DNA from: Pterobdella sp. o SKG-2022
Taxonomy: Eukaryota; Annelida; Clitellata; Hirudinida; Piscicolidae
Length of the DNA stretch: 64,000 nt
Assembly (NCBI GenBank): GCA_964035795.1
Contig: OZ038320.1
Location: 10,351,726 to 10,415,725 of the forward strand
Direction: 5' to 3'
Part shown: in pieces, positions 36,767 through 50,500 of the stretch
How positions within the stretch are numbered: the stretch's first letter is position 1
How the letters are laid out: the number at the start of each line of letters is the position of its first letter
Made by a program: the position numbers and the translations under genes
Notes under the pieces: model-generated
The model's database searches: none
Seen by the model: the letters and a program-made list of their open reading frames with translations, nothing else
Told to the model about the DNA's origin: nothing

Positions 36767-39748
36767 TTATGGAAAGTCATTTTCAATGTAGGGTCTTGTG
36801 GTAACAGTGTTTAGCCGAGGAAAAAGCCTCTTGTCATTTTGAGCTGCATGGTGCTTCAGTGAAAGTATTACTCCTTTTAAAAAGTACCTTTCAAGGTTGA
36901 GCTTAATCGTCTCATCTTTAGAACTTCTAAGATTTAAAGTGTTTTGTTTCTTTAGTTCTCTCATTTTTTTGTTCTCATTTCTTGTTACATTCAGTGTGCC
37001 TTCCATACTTTCCATCTATCGAACGTTTTGAAAGTTTTAACAACTGCTTAAAGATTTAATTGAATAATATTGAAAAAACTCTCATAAAAATACCTTGTTT
37101 TCCAGTTCATGTAGTTTTTTCAACTCATCATTATTTTTATTGATAAAAGCTTCAGCTAATTGTTTAAAGTCGTCGCTTTCACTTCCTAATTGACTTTGCA
37201 AATACCTTAACATTTGTCGCCTCTCATTTTTCAAGTTTTCACATTCCTTTTCTTTGTTTATTCTTTTTTTGTTTCCTTCTATCAAATATGACAAAATTTT
37301 TGCAAGCTTTTCATGATTCTCTGTTGCTAGGTTTTGAATTATTTCTTTTCTTTCCAAACCTTCATAACCATCAAGATTTTTTTCAAATTCATAAAACGCT
37401 TCTTGTTCTGCTTTACTTGTTCCAGAAACTTCTCGTTCATTCATTAATTTCATGTATGAATTTTCATTGGAATCCATTGAAGAGCTTTTTCCCAGTGAGT
37501 ACTTTTCATCCTCATTAAGGAAAATTTCCGAAAATCTTAAAGTTTCTAAAGCACCGTTATTCAAAACTTCTATGTTTTCATCATATAATTTTAGTCTCTC
37601 TTCCAGTTTTTTAATAGTGTTTTCTGATTTCATGTTAATTTGGTGCTGAATCTGAAAAATTGAAGTTTTTATTAAGTTTCACAGAGTTATTCATAGGATA
37701 AAACGTAAAACGACATATTAAAAATTAAAAAGTTACTTTCAGCTTTTCTTTATAGTTCTTCCTATCTTCGTCCATTTGTTTTCCTCTGCATTTAAGGCGT
37801 TCTCGTAATTCTCGGATCATTTGCTCATTCTCAATATTCACCTAAATCATCATTGTCGTTATTAGTGTTACAAACCAGTTTCTAACAACTTTTTTAAGCA
37901 AATGTTTCAACTAGATTGTAAATAACATAAAGAAAATCGAAATTTAGAAGCAACAATAAATAACGTTAAATCTCAAATTGGGTAAAAAGCTGTTTTCAAG
38001 CTTGTTACTTTATTGAGCTGGATGATCTTTTGTTCTTTTTTCTCCAAGTTGAGCAACAAAGCCCAAGAATCATTAATCCTGCTACTTGACTGCCCATGAT
38101 AACTTTTACTTCTTTCCAAAACTTTTTGCTTTATGCTTTCGTCTTCCTCATTCTTGTCGGTGTAATTTAAAGCGATCAAACATATTTCAAACATTTTTAT
38201 ATCATGAAAATTTTTACAAAGATTTTTATATTACTAATAGTTTATATGAAAAATAATTCGATTAAATACCTCGTAAAACTCAGAACAATTTTCTTCTTCT
38301 TTCGGGTTTTTTTCATAGTAACCAGATTCTATTTTTACTTTTTCTGCAATCAATATATTGAAAACTTCATTGTGTTTAAGAAAGATAGATGAGCAGTCAC
38401 TAATATCAAAAATATAAAAAAACTTTAATGCTAGATAAATAGATCAATTTGATGAAAAAGATAAAAATGCGAAAGGAAAAAATAATTAAAAGCTAGTATA
38501 TGTTATACATAGGTTAAATTTTCTAAAGGTCACAAACCAGCTTCGTTTTCTAGTAGTTCATATAATTCAATTTGTCCACCGTCTTTCAAACTCCTACTGA
38601 AACTGTACACATACCTTTCGCCATATATTAACAACAGGTCCACAATGGCATGGTTTAAATCTTTCCTTTGATTGTATGTAGACTGTTGGTTTATTTCATA
38701 ACATCGGGTTAACAAAAAATCATTTATAAAAAATCTGAAAATTTTCATATGATGGCTTGAAATATTTTTTGAGTTTTTATTTCTATTTGTTTTCTATTTT
38801 GGAATATGGTTCGTAAATAACATGACAAAATGACAAAGAGCGTTTGTTATTTCATTGATTTCTAACGTTCTTTTTCACTATTTATGTGTTTTGCTTTGAA
38901 AATATACTTCAAGCTTTATTGATTATCTTTGTATCAATGCCACCTTAGAATGATAAATTTATAGACATTTTCTTTTCAATAACACAATAAAACGTAATTT
39001 TTCAATATTCTTTGCACCCAAACTGGAAATCTTTTCAAGGTTCATATTATTAATGACATAATGTTTAATCTACCAAATTATTACACTATAATAAAACAAA
39101 TAATTTTCTACTCACATCTTATTTTACATTGATATAAATTTTTACGTTAATTAATAATCTGATTTACTTTAAGGTTTTGAATAATCTCATCAGAGAGAAT
39201 ATCTCTAGCTTTGAACGATTGGAAGAGTTCTGTGCAAGGGATCAGTTTTACTTGGAACGTTATTTGATTTTTCCTCATACTTTCCACATATGGCTGATGC
39301 CCTATTAAAAGTTACAATTTTAAATGAACTTAAAAGCTAAAATTTTGAATTTAAATTTTTATTCTTCAAAAATTTCACTTATTTTTTATTGTTCAAAACA
39401 ATCGTAAAAATTCAAGTGCAAACCCGCTTTAATTATGTATTCGGAGTCCTTAGTGTCATGTCTGATATTACCGCAATTGATGTTGCCACAGCAATCTTGG
39501 TCGCACTGTTTGTACTTGGTGTAATAATCTATCTGCTCTTGCTCATTATCATTTAACCTCAAGCTTTTTTCAAATGATCTTTTGTTACTGCGATCCGTAC
39601 AAAACTTAGTAACGTCTCTGGTCAGGCTTCTTTTAGTCTTTTCTCCATGACAACGACAACGCCAGCACACGTCACGTTTTGAGTATTCGAGGACGTTTTG
39701 ATAGTCATTATGGTAGAGCCAGCATTTACTACAACATTCGGACGTCAT
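36767..39748 (-). CDS. Coiled-coil protein with Cys-rich N-terminus, unrecognised
   Basis: Exons: 39748-39472, 39301-39168, 38734-38538, 38343-38270, 38152-38009, 37841-37737, 37651-37094, 37015-36767; about 578 aa if the one inconsistent join is corrected. The start ATG (39748) opens a Cys-rich segment (MTSECCSKCW, CWRCRCHGEK, CDQDCCGNINC) that may bind zinc. Next come YVESMRKNQITFQVKLIPC, then INDFLLTRCYEINQQ..., then long charged coiled coil (LEKKEQKIIQLNK, TIKKLEERLKLYDENIEVL, NKKRINKEKECENLKNERRQ). The end (LNLERYFLKGVILSL, KRLFPRLN) vaguely resembles a Golgi GRIP domain; this is weak. All joins are in frame except 39168 to 38734, which is off by one; an A6 run (plus strand, 38728-38733) may hold an extra base, or an exon is missing, or these are two genes. 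Confidence 0.6.
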
Positions 39749-39997
39749 TGAGAGTGCTTAGGAGTTAAAAGGTATTGAAAAAGAACAAGTTTAATGTTTG
39801 TCAGGCGCTATAAAAAACAGTAACTTTCTGATTTTTTCCAATGTTCAATTGAAATTGGTCTGATTGGAAGAACAAACAACTGAATTATGAACCGGTGGTA
39901 AAGGATGACTTAATTTAAACTTCGAATTCTCGCCAGACTCTTGAATTAGACATCACAAAAATTCTTGTTCAAAGCGGAATTTATTTAAACCGTTCAT

Positions 39998-40197
39998 NNN
40001 NNNNNNNNNNNNNNNNNNNNNNNNNNNNNNNNNNNNNNNNNNNNNNNNNNNNNNNNNNNNNNNNNNNNNNNNNNNNNNNNNNNNNNNNNNNNNNNNNNNN
40101 NNNNNNNNNNNNNNNNNNNNNNNNNNNNNNNNNNNNNNNNNNNNNNNNNNNNNNNNNNNNNNNNNNNNNNNNNNNNNNNNNNNNNNNNNNNNNNNNN
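39998..40197. other. Assembly gap (200 N)
   Basis: Exactly 200 undetermined bases, probably a fixed-size scaffold gap of unknown true length. Confidence 0.99.
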
Positions 40198-42603
40198 ATT
40201 CTATGGAACACTTGTTCACGGACATGTAAAACAAACAATTTTGAATTTTGAAGTCATATCCAGGAATTCATAGTGACAGCCTAAACAAACATTTATACAA
40301 ACAAGGCTTGGCTGCCTCATCCTTATGACTATGCAACACAATCAATAAAAACGGTAGTTAAGGTTACTTTTGTTTTTGACGATTGTTTTTCACGACAATC
40401 ATAAACATGAACATCTCTGTAATTAGCTTTAGACTATAACGTTGGTTTTTGTAAATATTGTGATAAGGAAAGTAATTGGATGCATGATAAAAAACAACAG
40501 AATGTCAATATTAGTGATCTAAATATTATGAATAAAATGATATAAAAAAAAAAATTCTTAATAAATATATTATGAGAAATGCATATTGTCATATATATTG
40601 AATTTGATGTTTGCACGATTTGTCACAAAGTTCAAAGCAATCTCATTTCTGGCAATGCAAAGGTTCAAACTAAGATTTTGTTGAAAGTCAAATTCAAAAT
40701 ATTGTAACGATTTGAAGAATTCAAACAAAATTTTGAATTATATAAAACTATCTCCCACAAAAAGTTTTTTGTGGAGCAGAATAATTTTACACAATCAGTC
40801 GACTATAAGCTTGTACGAATCCCATCAGTTTTTCCTCATGCTTACACCGTAAATATTCATCTTCTTTTTAATTCCTCCCCCAAACATTTCTTGCCTTCAT
40901 CTCCATCAAAACCTTCTCAAAAATTTTGATGATCTTCAAAAGCATTCTTGAAAATTATAAAAAATATAAAGTCTTTAAAATAAAAAAAAATTTTTTTGAT
41001 AAAAAATTGACTGTATATATTTACACTGAAGTAGTGCAAAGATAAACTTTAAATGGAAGATGCGTTTAAAGAAAAAAGATAAGATAAAAAAACTCAAGTG
41101 GTGCAGAAAAACAATTTAATTCCAAAATAGCACCTTTTTCAGTTTTCAAAAACTTAATCCTAGAAGATATTAATTTAATTTATAATAATCATTAGATCTA
41201 AATTTTGTTTTTGTATTAAAATAAATAAAATAGACTTACAGTTTTTTTTTGTAAAAATAATTACCTTCAAAAATATCATTAGATGAGAAGTTTCAAAACT
41301 AATTTTGAATGTTTTTCTGGAAAAATGGTTTTCAAATGTTTTTCAAGGTTTTCAAAAAGAAAATTATTTCAATATTAATATACTTTGATTGATAACCTCA
41401 AAGTAAATTTTTTCAGCTATTCAAGACAAAATGGTATGTATTTATGTATGAGGAAACTACATTAAAGAATTAAAAAGATTTAAAAAAATTTTTTTGCACC
41501 AAATCAATTATGAAATTCAATAATAAAACTGATAATTTAAAAGATTCATCAAACTAATTTTATGCTTCGTTGCATGCATTTGGGCACCTTCTTTCACAAT
41601 CGAACCTTCATTATTCTCAATGTTTCACATCCAGTTCTAGGCTTATTTTCATAATTTATCTTTCAAAATCTCGTTCACGTCTAAATCAAGTTGGTAAATG
41701 GTTTTATAACTTTTGAAATTTTAAATATCAGTAGAGCTCATTTTTATGTCACGAAAAGTCAATTTGGAAGCCTGTTGGAAGTGCCAAAGATATGAGGTGC
41801 AAGTGTCAATATCCATAAAGAATAAATTATTTCAAATAATAAACCAGCTGATGAGAAACTAGAATACAGCAAAACTGAATTATTTTTCAACGGATTATTT
41901 GACAAAATCAAAAAAGTATTACACTTCTGTTTTCATCAATGAAAATCTTTATCCACTAAAATGAATTCTTTTTAACAGCACTAACTAGAGTTCTCAAGCG
42001 ACAATGAAAAAAAACACAGGGTTATAATATTTATTTAATAAATTTCGAAACTAAGATTTTCAAAAATTCATCTTCAGATCAGTTTATATAACTCGAAATA
42101 ACTTCAAATGTCATTTTCTTGTTCATTTCTTAAGCTTTCATAACAGATCATATCTTTAAAAATGTTCATTGTTTGAGAAAAATGATTTGATATTTTCATT
42201 TTTCAATTGGTTCGATCGAGTTATCTTCATAGTATTGAGTGATAAAAGCATGCCTCAAGTGGAATCGTTTATTCTGAGAAAATTCAAAAATATTTTCACA
42301 AGATAAAATTAAAAAATCTAAATTAAAACATATTCAAAAATTAATTTTCACAGCTTAAATCAACTGGTATAACTCTTATCTGCCTGATGCGTGTTCAGAT
42401 AACATCACACAAGCCTAATAAATGATTCTCATGTAGAGTTCATTCATTATAAAAATCTAACAAAAAGCTTTTGATGTAAAAAATTATTAACAGATTTAAA
42501 ATAAATTTTGTACCACAAATTTAAATAAAGTAGCAATGAAAAAGATCCAATAGCAAATTAATGTCAGATACAATATCGAACATCAAAAAAATACCATAAC
42601 AGA
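40198..42603. other. Intergenic DNA after the gap
   Basis: No gene recognised on either strand. A short stretch near 40850-40930 could be LINE debris but is too short to call. Confidence 0.4.
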
Positions 42604-44591
42604 TTAGAGAATAAAAACAACAATGAAAGAAGAGTAGAAGAGAAGGATAAGAAAGACTAAGAAGAACAAAAAGCCATCGACACAAACTACCATAGATCTG
42701 CTAACCACAGCCCATCGCCTTTCTCTTTTTTTGCAAATCATGAAAGAAGGAAATTTGGGACCTTTGGTTTTTTCGCTTCCTTCTTCTATAACGCTTCTAG
42801 TGGGGTTTTTCTTTGATTTTTTATTCCTTTTATTACCCTTATATTTATCTTTTTTATTTTTTTTATTTTTTCTATTACCTTTGTTTTGATTGTTATTTAC
42901 TATATCAAAAGATTTTTCTTGAAGATGAGTAGCGTGCTCCTCTGTTTCAAACGATGATGCCTCCACGTTATGTATTTTTGAGGCTGGACTTATCTCCTCG
43001 TCTTTGATGTTAAAACTCAGTTCTAAACTAGTATTACTTCTCGAATTAGCATCAAATTTTTTAAGAAAACTATTAGCTTCAGGTATTTTATATAAAAATG
43101 AGTTTGAAAAAGTCATGTTAGTGTTAATCTCATCAGGTTTTAACGTGCTAGCGAGATATTTGTCATTATATGCTTTGTCTTGATCACAACCCAAGTTTTC
43201 ACATGAAATGCATTGAGGTTTCAACTCTTTATTTGCTCTATTTTTCTCGAATAATTGACAAAAATTGAATATTATATCATTGTTTCCATTCACTTTCAGT
43301 CCCACGTCTTTTTTGTTTTTCGAAGTTTGAGTTATGTTTTTTGAGCCTAACAAATCGAAACGATAATGTTTTTCTAGATGTTTTGTATGCTTTTGAAATT
43401 CAGAATCATCCATCAAAATTTTATTTTTTTTCATTTTACTTCCACAAGTTAAATTTGCTTCAATTTTCTTTTCTAATGTGTTTGATGATTTAAAATTCTT
43501 TTTACTTCCATTCAAATATAAATTCATTTTTTGAAAAACATCAGAAGCATCCGACATTTTGTTTGAACTATATTCATTTTTTGTTACATTATAACGACCA
43601 ATTGCGTTTTCGACGTTGGCAAAAGAAGATAATGATGTCAAATTATTTGGTGGGTTGAAATGTCTTGAAGGAAAAACATTAAGAGTGTGCCTTTCTTCAT
43701 TGGCGGTATGTGAGCACTGTTGAGTTGAACGTTTTGAAGTTAATGTTGAACGGTTGTACTCGTATTTGCACCTAAATTGCTCTTCGTCTTTATCATTTAG
43801 ATTGAGATTTTTATTGTTAGGAATTATCTCAGTTGGTTTTATACTACTCTTTGAATTTGGAAAATTAAAATTGTCGTAACCAAATTGGCTGCGATCTGAT
43901 TGATGTTCGTGAGTGATGGAATGTGCAGAGAGGTACATTGGTTTGCAGTTTTGAATTATTTTCAAATTCTTCATGGTTAAGTTTTGATTGAGTGACAATT
44001 CATTTATTTTTCTATTTGATTCGATAAAATTATCAAAATCTGTAGTATTGGCTTTACTTCCAAATGAGCTGAGATTATTAAAGGTTAAATTAACGAGAAT
44101 ATCGTTATCATGACTACGGCGGGTGTCGAACGAAGGGTTAGACTGTATATCCGAGTAGGGTTTTTGGTCTTGATTAATTAAGTCATTATTTTGATGAAAA
44201 TCCGAAGCAACCGCAAATTGACTGATTGACTTTGTTCTCTTCGTTTTACTTTTTTTGGTGTCTTGAATATTATTCAGGTTAATAGAGCATCTTTTAGTTT
44301 TACGCAAACAATAACTACAGCAGTAGAATAACCATGAGTTGTGAAAGTAAAACTTTGATAAATTGCTTTGTTTTTTTAAACATTTCCTACAACATGAAAA
44401 CCATTTGTTTTTGTTTCGTTGCGTGTAACTTTCGCTTTCGGTAGTGTGGCTGTTAGAACTAGGGTTGTTGCTGTCGCTATTACTTTGGTTATATTTCTTG
44501 TTGGTCTTTGAACTATGATAACTTGCATAAGCTAAAAGATTGAAGATGATAGAAATGACTGAAATGAGAAGAAACCCGATGGGGCAAAGAG
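42604..44591 (-). CDS. Receptor last exon: M3, giant cytoplasmic loop, M4
   Basis: One exon of 1988 bases. It begins with M3 (LCPIGFLLISVISIIFNLLA) and the following YASYHSSKTNKKY, which matches the post-M3 basic stretch of nicotinic subunits. The loop is rich in Asn, Ser and Lys with a basic tract (NRKNKKNKKDKYKGNKRNKK) before M4. M4 is the last 33 or so residues (VVSRSMVVCVDGFLFFLVFL and on), immediately followed by TAA. The open frame over 660 codons ending exactly after M4 argues that the long loop is real, not a missed intron. Confidence 0.85.
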
Positions 44592-47500
44592 CTGCCGGGA
44601 ATAAATTTCATTAGTGACGCTAAAAAAATAAATTCACGCACTACTTTCTATGAAAAATTCATGAGACAGTAATTTAAAAACGTTTTGAAAATTTTTATAT
44701 TAATTCGACTATTCTGTTGGGATTTTTTATAATTATTATTTTTCTTGTGCAAATATTAAAGTTCCCTAATAAACTCGAGTCTCGCAATATAAGTTGTTTG
44801 TACATTCTGAATAGCATGAAATACAACGTTTAAGTTTCGTCAATGCCTAATGAAAACGAAGCTTCATTTTCTGCTACCCACTATGTATCGTTGAATTATA
44901 ATTGCATTTAAAATTGCAATGAAATTTCAAAGTTATTTGATAAATTTGCTCCAATTAACTTCATTTTTGACCAGACGTATTCACTTCATCTCCATCTATC
45001 TATTTGTATGGGTAAAAATTTAAAATAATCATTCTTTACAATTTAGTCATTTTATGTGTAATATTTCTTGAATATTAATGAATTTTTATTCTCATATGTA
45101 TAATAGAGGCTGTCTTCCAATTTTTTGTGTCTAAAAATGTGGCGTATCTTTTTTTTCAAAGTGTGAAGGATACAAACGTTGAATAAGAAAGCTGCCATTC
45201 AGAAGTCTTAATTTGTTATATTATCAAATATTATATTTGCTTTCTTTTCACTGTTTATTCATTCATTGTTCTATTTATTAAAGAATGAACACTTTATATT
45301 CCGCTAAGAGATAACTGCGAAAAATGTTCTCAACATAATCTGAATGCTTTTAAGCTTGAAAACGGGTACAAACAACTAGCAATAAAAAAAGAATAATAAA
45401 AAAAACTAAAAGTATTAAATGAAAACTCTAATATTAACCAAACCATCTAAAAATATAAATAGCAGCCAACGTTAAATTAACTCCAATCATTTGTCTTAAG
45501 CTGGTTTCCTTTGTATTTAAAACTATGTATAAAACTTTCAATTTCTTATGGTTATTAAAGCTTCATATTTCAAAAATATAATTTTTTCAATTGATTTTAG
45601 GCGCTTAAATCACGCAGCAAAGCATAGCTTGAATACAGCTTACGCACCAATCAGGGGGACAGGAAAGATGATGGTGAAAGGTGCTTCAGAACATATTTGG
45701 TGGATTTGAATGCTGTATATTCCAATCATGAAAATGATTGACGGGACCTGTAAATACAAAAATTCAGAATTAATTCTGTTGAAAAATTTTTTTATGCGAA
45801 ATTTTTTTGAAAACACGAATTATATTTTAGAAATTCTGATATGCCGTGGTCGGTAACGAGGCAGGTAGTATCCCGTTATTATGCTTTTATTATCTCTTTA
45901 TTAGAGATAGTTTTCTTCAACAAAATCATTAGTTTTAATTTTGAGTCATTTGTCTAGATAAATTTATCAAATTACATCTTAAAAAATTGAAATTTTTATG
46001 CATCAAACCTTAACACATTTGTAGGAAGGGAGTCTAAAAAGGAAGAGCAATGGCAGACCCATCAGTCCTGTAGGCATAAGGATGCTGAAAACGTACGAAG
46101 GCAGTTTCCTCGATACCCGCAGTAGTAGCTTCATGTTTTTTTTCTTTTCGTGAGTGGAGACAGTGTAGGCTGAAAGATTGCTCTTTAAAGGCTCTTTTGA
46201 ACGAGGGTTTTGCACTTTTGCAAACGATTCCATTCTAATAAAGTGTATTACAAATGCTTTCAAGGAATTTAATATTTTTTAAAAACAATTTTAAAATTTT
46301 AACATATTAATTTAACAAAAATTCAGTCAAATTCCAGCTAAAGTGACTTATGAAGGTGAGAAAGCTTTGTGGCAATGGACTTGTAATTGAAAAAGTTCCC
46401 CTCTAATAAGTAGGTATGTGCGCGACTTTGAAATAACTTTGGCATAATAGAAAATAAGAACTTTTGAAGAAATAACGTGCTTGGGTTAGATTCTATTTAA
46501 AAAAATATGCGAAATGCAAAAACTCGTGGTAGTTTATGTTGTGTTCGAAAAATACGATTTAAAAAGGCTTAATGCAATTAAATTTTTTCAAAAGTTAAGC
46601 CACAGCAGAAAAATTAGTAAGCAAAATGTATACAATTTAAAAATAATTATTTTTTTTTGGTTCAAATTAAAAAAAAATCTAGAAACAATGAAATAAAGAT
46701 GAGTTTGCTAGCGTTGGCTGTTGGTCAAATTATTCGGAGTTATTTTAAATTAAAGAATAATGACAATGGCATTTTGTTGGTTTAAAAAATTAATTAACAT
46801 GATAATTTTGTTATATTAAACTTTCTTTACTAATTGAAGTCTTTGAAAGCCGGTGTCAGAACTATTGTATAGTAAAAACACCAACAACCAAGCTTGAATT
46901 GAAGTTTTTGTCTCGAAAGTACTAAAAAACCATTGATATTTCAATAAAAAACTCAGTTAAAATAATGAAAAACGTCAATTTTCAAAACAAGCTTTTTTAA
47001 ATTTTGTTCACTTTTTTAAAGCTGTAAAGCATAGAAAAAAAGGTTGTGGTTGTAGAAAACCATTGAAAAATATATATATTTTGAATCACCTTCGTTCTAA
47101 GCTGCTAATCATTTTATGTTTGGAAGAGAGATTTCAGCTTCTAACTTTTCGATTAATATTATCAATCTTTTGAAAAATTGGTTTCAAATGAGCGTACTCA
47201 ATTTTCAGTTTTTATGGTAGAGAAAATTTAATATTGATAATGATTAATGATGATAATAATTTACAATAAGATAGATTTTTAAAAATTTACTTTGTTTTCG
47301 TGTATAATAATACTCAAGTTGCTAAAAAGTAAACGTGCAACATCAAAATTCCAATGTAGATTTAAAAAAAAAGAATACAACAAGTAATGAAACAGAGTGT
47401 GTTTTATTTTCTGAATCGAAGTTAAAGTTTAAATGAGATGAAAAAATCCTTGAAATTAAGTCGATCCTCGCACTTCCCTGCCAGTTTATTAACACGAAAA

Positions 47501-50500
47501 CAAAAAAAACTCGATTGAAAAAAATTTTTTTTGGAAAACTAAAAGAAATCTCACTAAGAAAACGTGAGCAAAACTTGGTGTTGGCATGTAATGCGAAAGA
47601 ATTATTACTTGTTCGGAAAACAATATCAAAGCGCACTGAAATGCTAGTAAGAATTAATGCATAGACTTAGAAAAATTTGAAAGAGAAAGGTCAAAAGAAA
47701 CAAAGCAAAAGATTTAAAAAGTAAAATTATTTGTTGACTTATTTAAGTATCTTAATAAAATCTTAATGCTCAAAACCCTCAAAAATTTATAAAAATACCA
47801 CAAAATTCTCTTTATAGAATTATTTTAATTTATATTTATTCTTTTCATATTTTTGAGTTTTTAACTAAAAATTTGCTTCAAATTGCTTTGAATAGCCATT
47901 CTACACGTGCCTTTCATTTCTCTAATGATCGTCTGTAAATGTTTTCTAGGATTTAAAAGTAGTGGCTGAAACTGAACTTTTTATACTAAAACAAGAATGA
48001 AAGGAGAAACATTAAACCAATTCAATCGAATTTGAATCGGCATTTATTCAGATTTATGGGGATCGCACTTTAAATATTAATGAGAAATTTGCACCTTTTG
48101 GCTGTTAACAAGTGATTTCAAGGTGTCGCATATTTTAAAGCGAAGCAATTTTTGTAGCAAAACAAACGAGTTTTAAAAACTTCAAATTAGAAAAAAAATT
48201 TTCTAATAATTTTTTTATGAATTTCAGTTATAAAAACAAAATGACCTTAATTCTGCATTTTTGATTCTAAATTTTCTGTTGTTTATGATTTCAGAGTGAG
48301 GATTGAAATCTGACTGGAAAGAGATGATTGAAGAAGATGAGGGTGAAGTGGATGAGAACAATGAAGACGAGGCTACAGTTGAAAAGGCCTTGGAAGAAAT
48401 TATTTCAAACTTGCTATTTTTATCATCGAACATTCCATTTTTGATGTTTAGTAGCGAGAAACATTCGTAGTTATCGAAAGGAAAATAAAAGCCATTTGAA
48501 TCACATCTTACACATAGGTTTAAATCTTTACTATCATTTTGATTAATCACATCAAAACCGGGATAAGTTTTCTCGGATGCTAGGTTATCTAAAGATAAAA
48601 TGTCATTTTTGCTCTGTTTGGCACTTGAAGCTGCTTCAGAGAGAATGTTATCAAGATGGGTCTGTCCCATTAGTTTGACTTCATCGTCATTCCACTTCAT
48701 AATTGTTTTTTTCATAGCATCTTCGGAATGATTATCATCAGCAAATTTTTTTCTGGGTTGAATGCTTTCATTATCACTCTCCCATCTGTAAAAAATAAGT
48801 ATTCATGTTTATATGAAGCAGGATAACCGATCATAGCCAAAAGCCATTATAGCAGCATTTAATATATTAATAATGTATGATGCTAAATGAAAGCTTGCAA
48901 CTGACGCATGCTGGAAAGTTAGGTGAGGAGACCAGTTTGATAGATCCACCCCCTTTCGAAAATTCCATTTCTGTATTTGAAAAAAAATAGTGAAATGAAT
49001 GAAATAAAGACATAAATATCTCAATGGACTGATGATATTGCATGGAACGATAGTGTGCCATAAAAAAACGCAATGAAATAAGATGACAATGTTGAGACTA
49101 ATTTAACTAAAAATTAAGAAGCAAGTAATTTTTATGATTTTGAATGTTATTAAATTCACCATTTTCAACTTGACTTTGTAACACAGCGCTGGTTGGTTTT
49201 CCTTCTGTTGAAATATCAGTAGCATTTTAGTTAATTTTTGACAAAATTATTTTTCAATTTTAAGTTATCAAAAAATAATTAATAGTAGTGTTTCATGATT
49301 TTTTAGAGATTAAGTTATTTTTTATTTGAAAGCTCTGTAAAAAGTTATTATGAAGTTCTTGGAATCATTGAGGTTAATGGTTGAACGCTCGACAAATGAC
49401 AATCAAATCTTTTCAGATTCGTCGCTTAATTAAAAGTGCTTTCATCGAAACATTCTCATCAATTAATAATTAATCATATTTTATCAACTGAAATATTTCT
49501 ATAAATAAATTTCAAGACTTGAAATTTAGAGTCATGATAATGATGTTTTTCTTGTCATCATCATTTCCAAAAATTTACGAGTTTTCATAGCTCTAGATTT
49601 TTCAAACGTGTGAAAATAATTTTTCTTTGAAATAAAAAATCAACGTTTTAGTGTATATATTTTTAGAAGTAATTCGAAGCTGAAAAATTAATTCTCAATT
49701 TACCATTCGATGTATAAATAATTTAAAAAGCACTTAGGTTTACATGGCCCAAACGATGGCCTACACAAAACGTGTGAAATTAAGTAATCTTTCATTGCAA
49801 GAAATGAGAAAGTTTTGCATAATACATCACATAACGACGATAGATGTTTTATAGTAAAGTGTTAAAAGCACTAGAAGGCATTTATTGGCTAATCATTTGT
49901 ATTATTGATCAATATTACCTTAAATGCACGAGTAACCAGCTTCTATTTTTCCGTAATTACAAATAATAGCCAAATAACTAGTGTTCACTTCAAAATATAC
50001 ATTTAATCTACACTCCATACAGTTTTTTATCAATTAATTCGGACTTACCTCAAATAACTTTTAAAATTTCTTTGGGAATCATAATCTTATGAATATTATG
50101 AGAAAAATTCAAGTTTAAAATTTTTAAAGTTCTACTTTTTTATGAAGTTGCTTTTAACTAATTAGTTTGAAAAACTTCCTTTTTATAAGCTTACGTGATT
50201 TTTTTATTATGAAAACTATAATGAAAAAATAAAACGCTAAAAAAACACTGAAAGTAATTGTAAAAAAGCACTCAATAAAGCTTTGAAGCTTGGCAAGCTT
50301 AAAGCTGGCCTCAAAAACAATTCTCAGTTTTTTGAATTTATCATCTTTTCATAGAAAATAAACATTCCATTTTCAATTTGAACTCAAAAATACGCTTATT
50401 CTTTTAATAAATAATGCTAGAACTCACAAAAGAATGGACTTTGAGGAGAGAAGCGTGTAGGGATACTGTGTTTGAAGGGCTATGAGGTGTTGTGGCAGGG

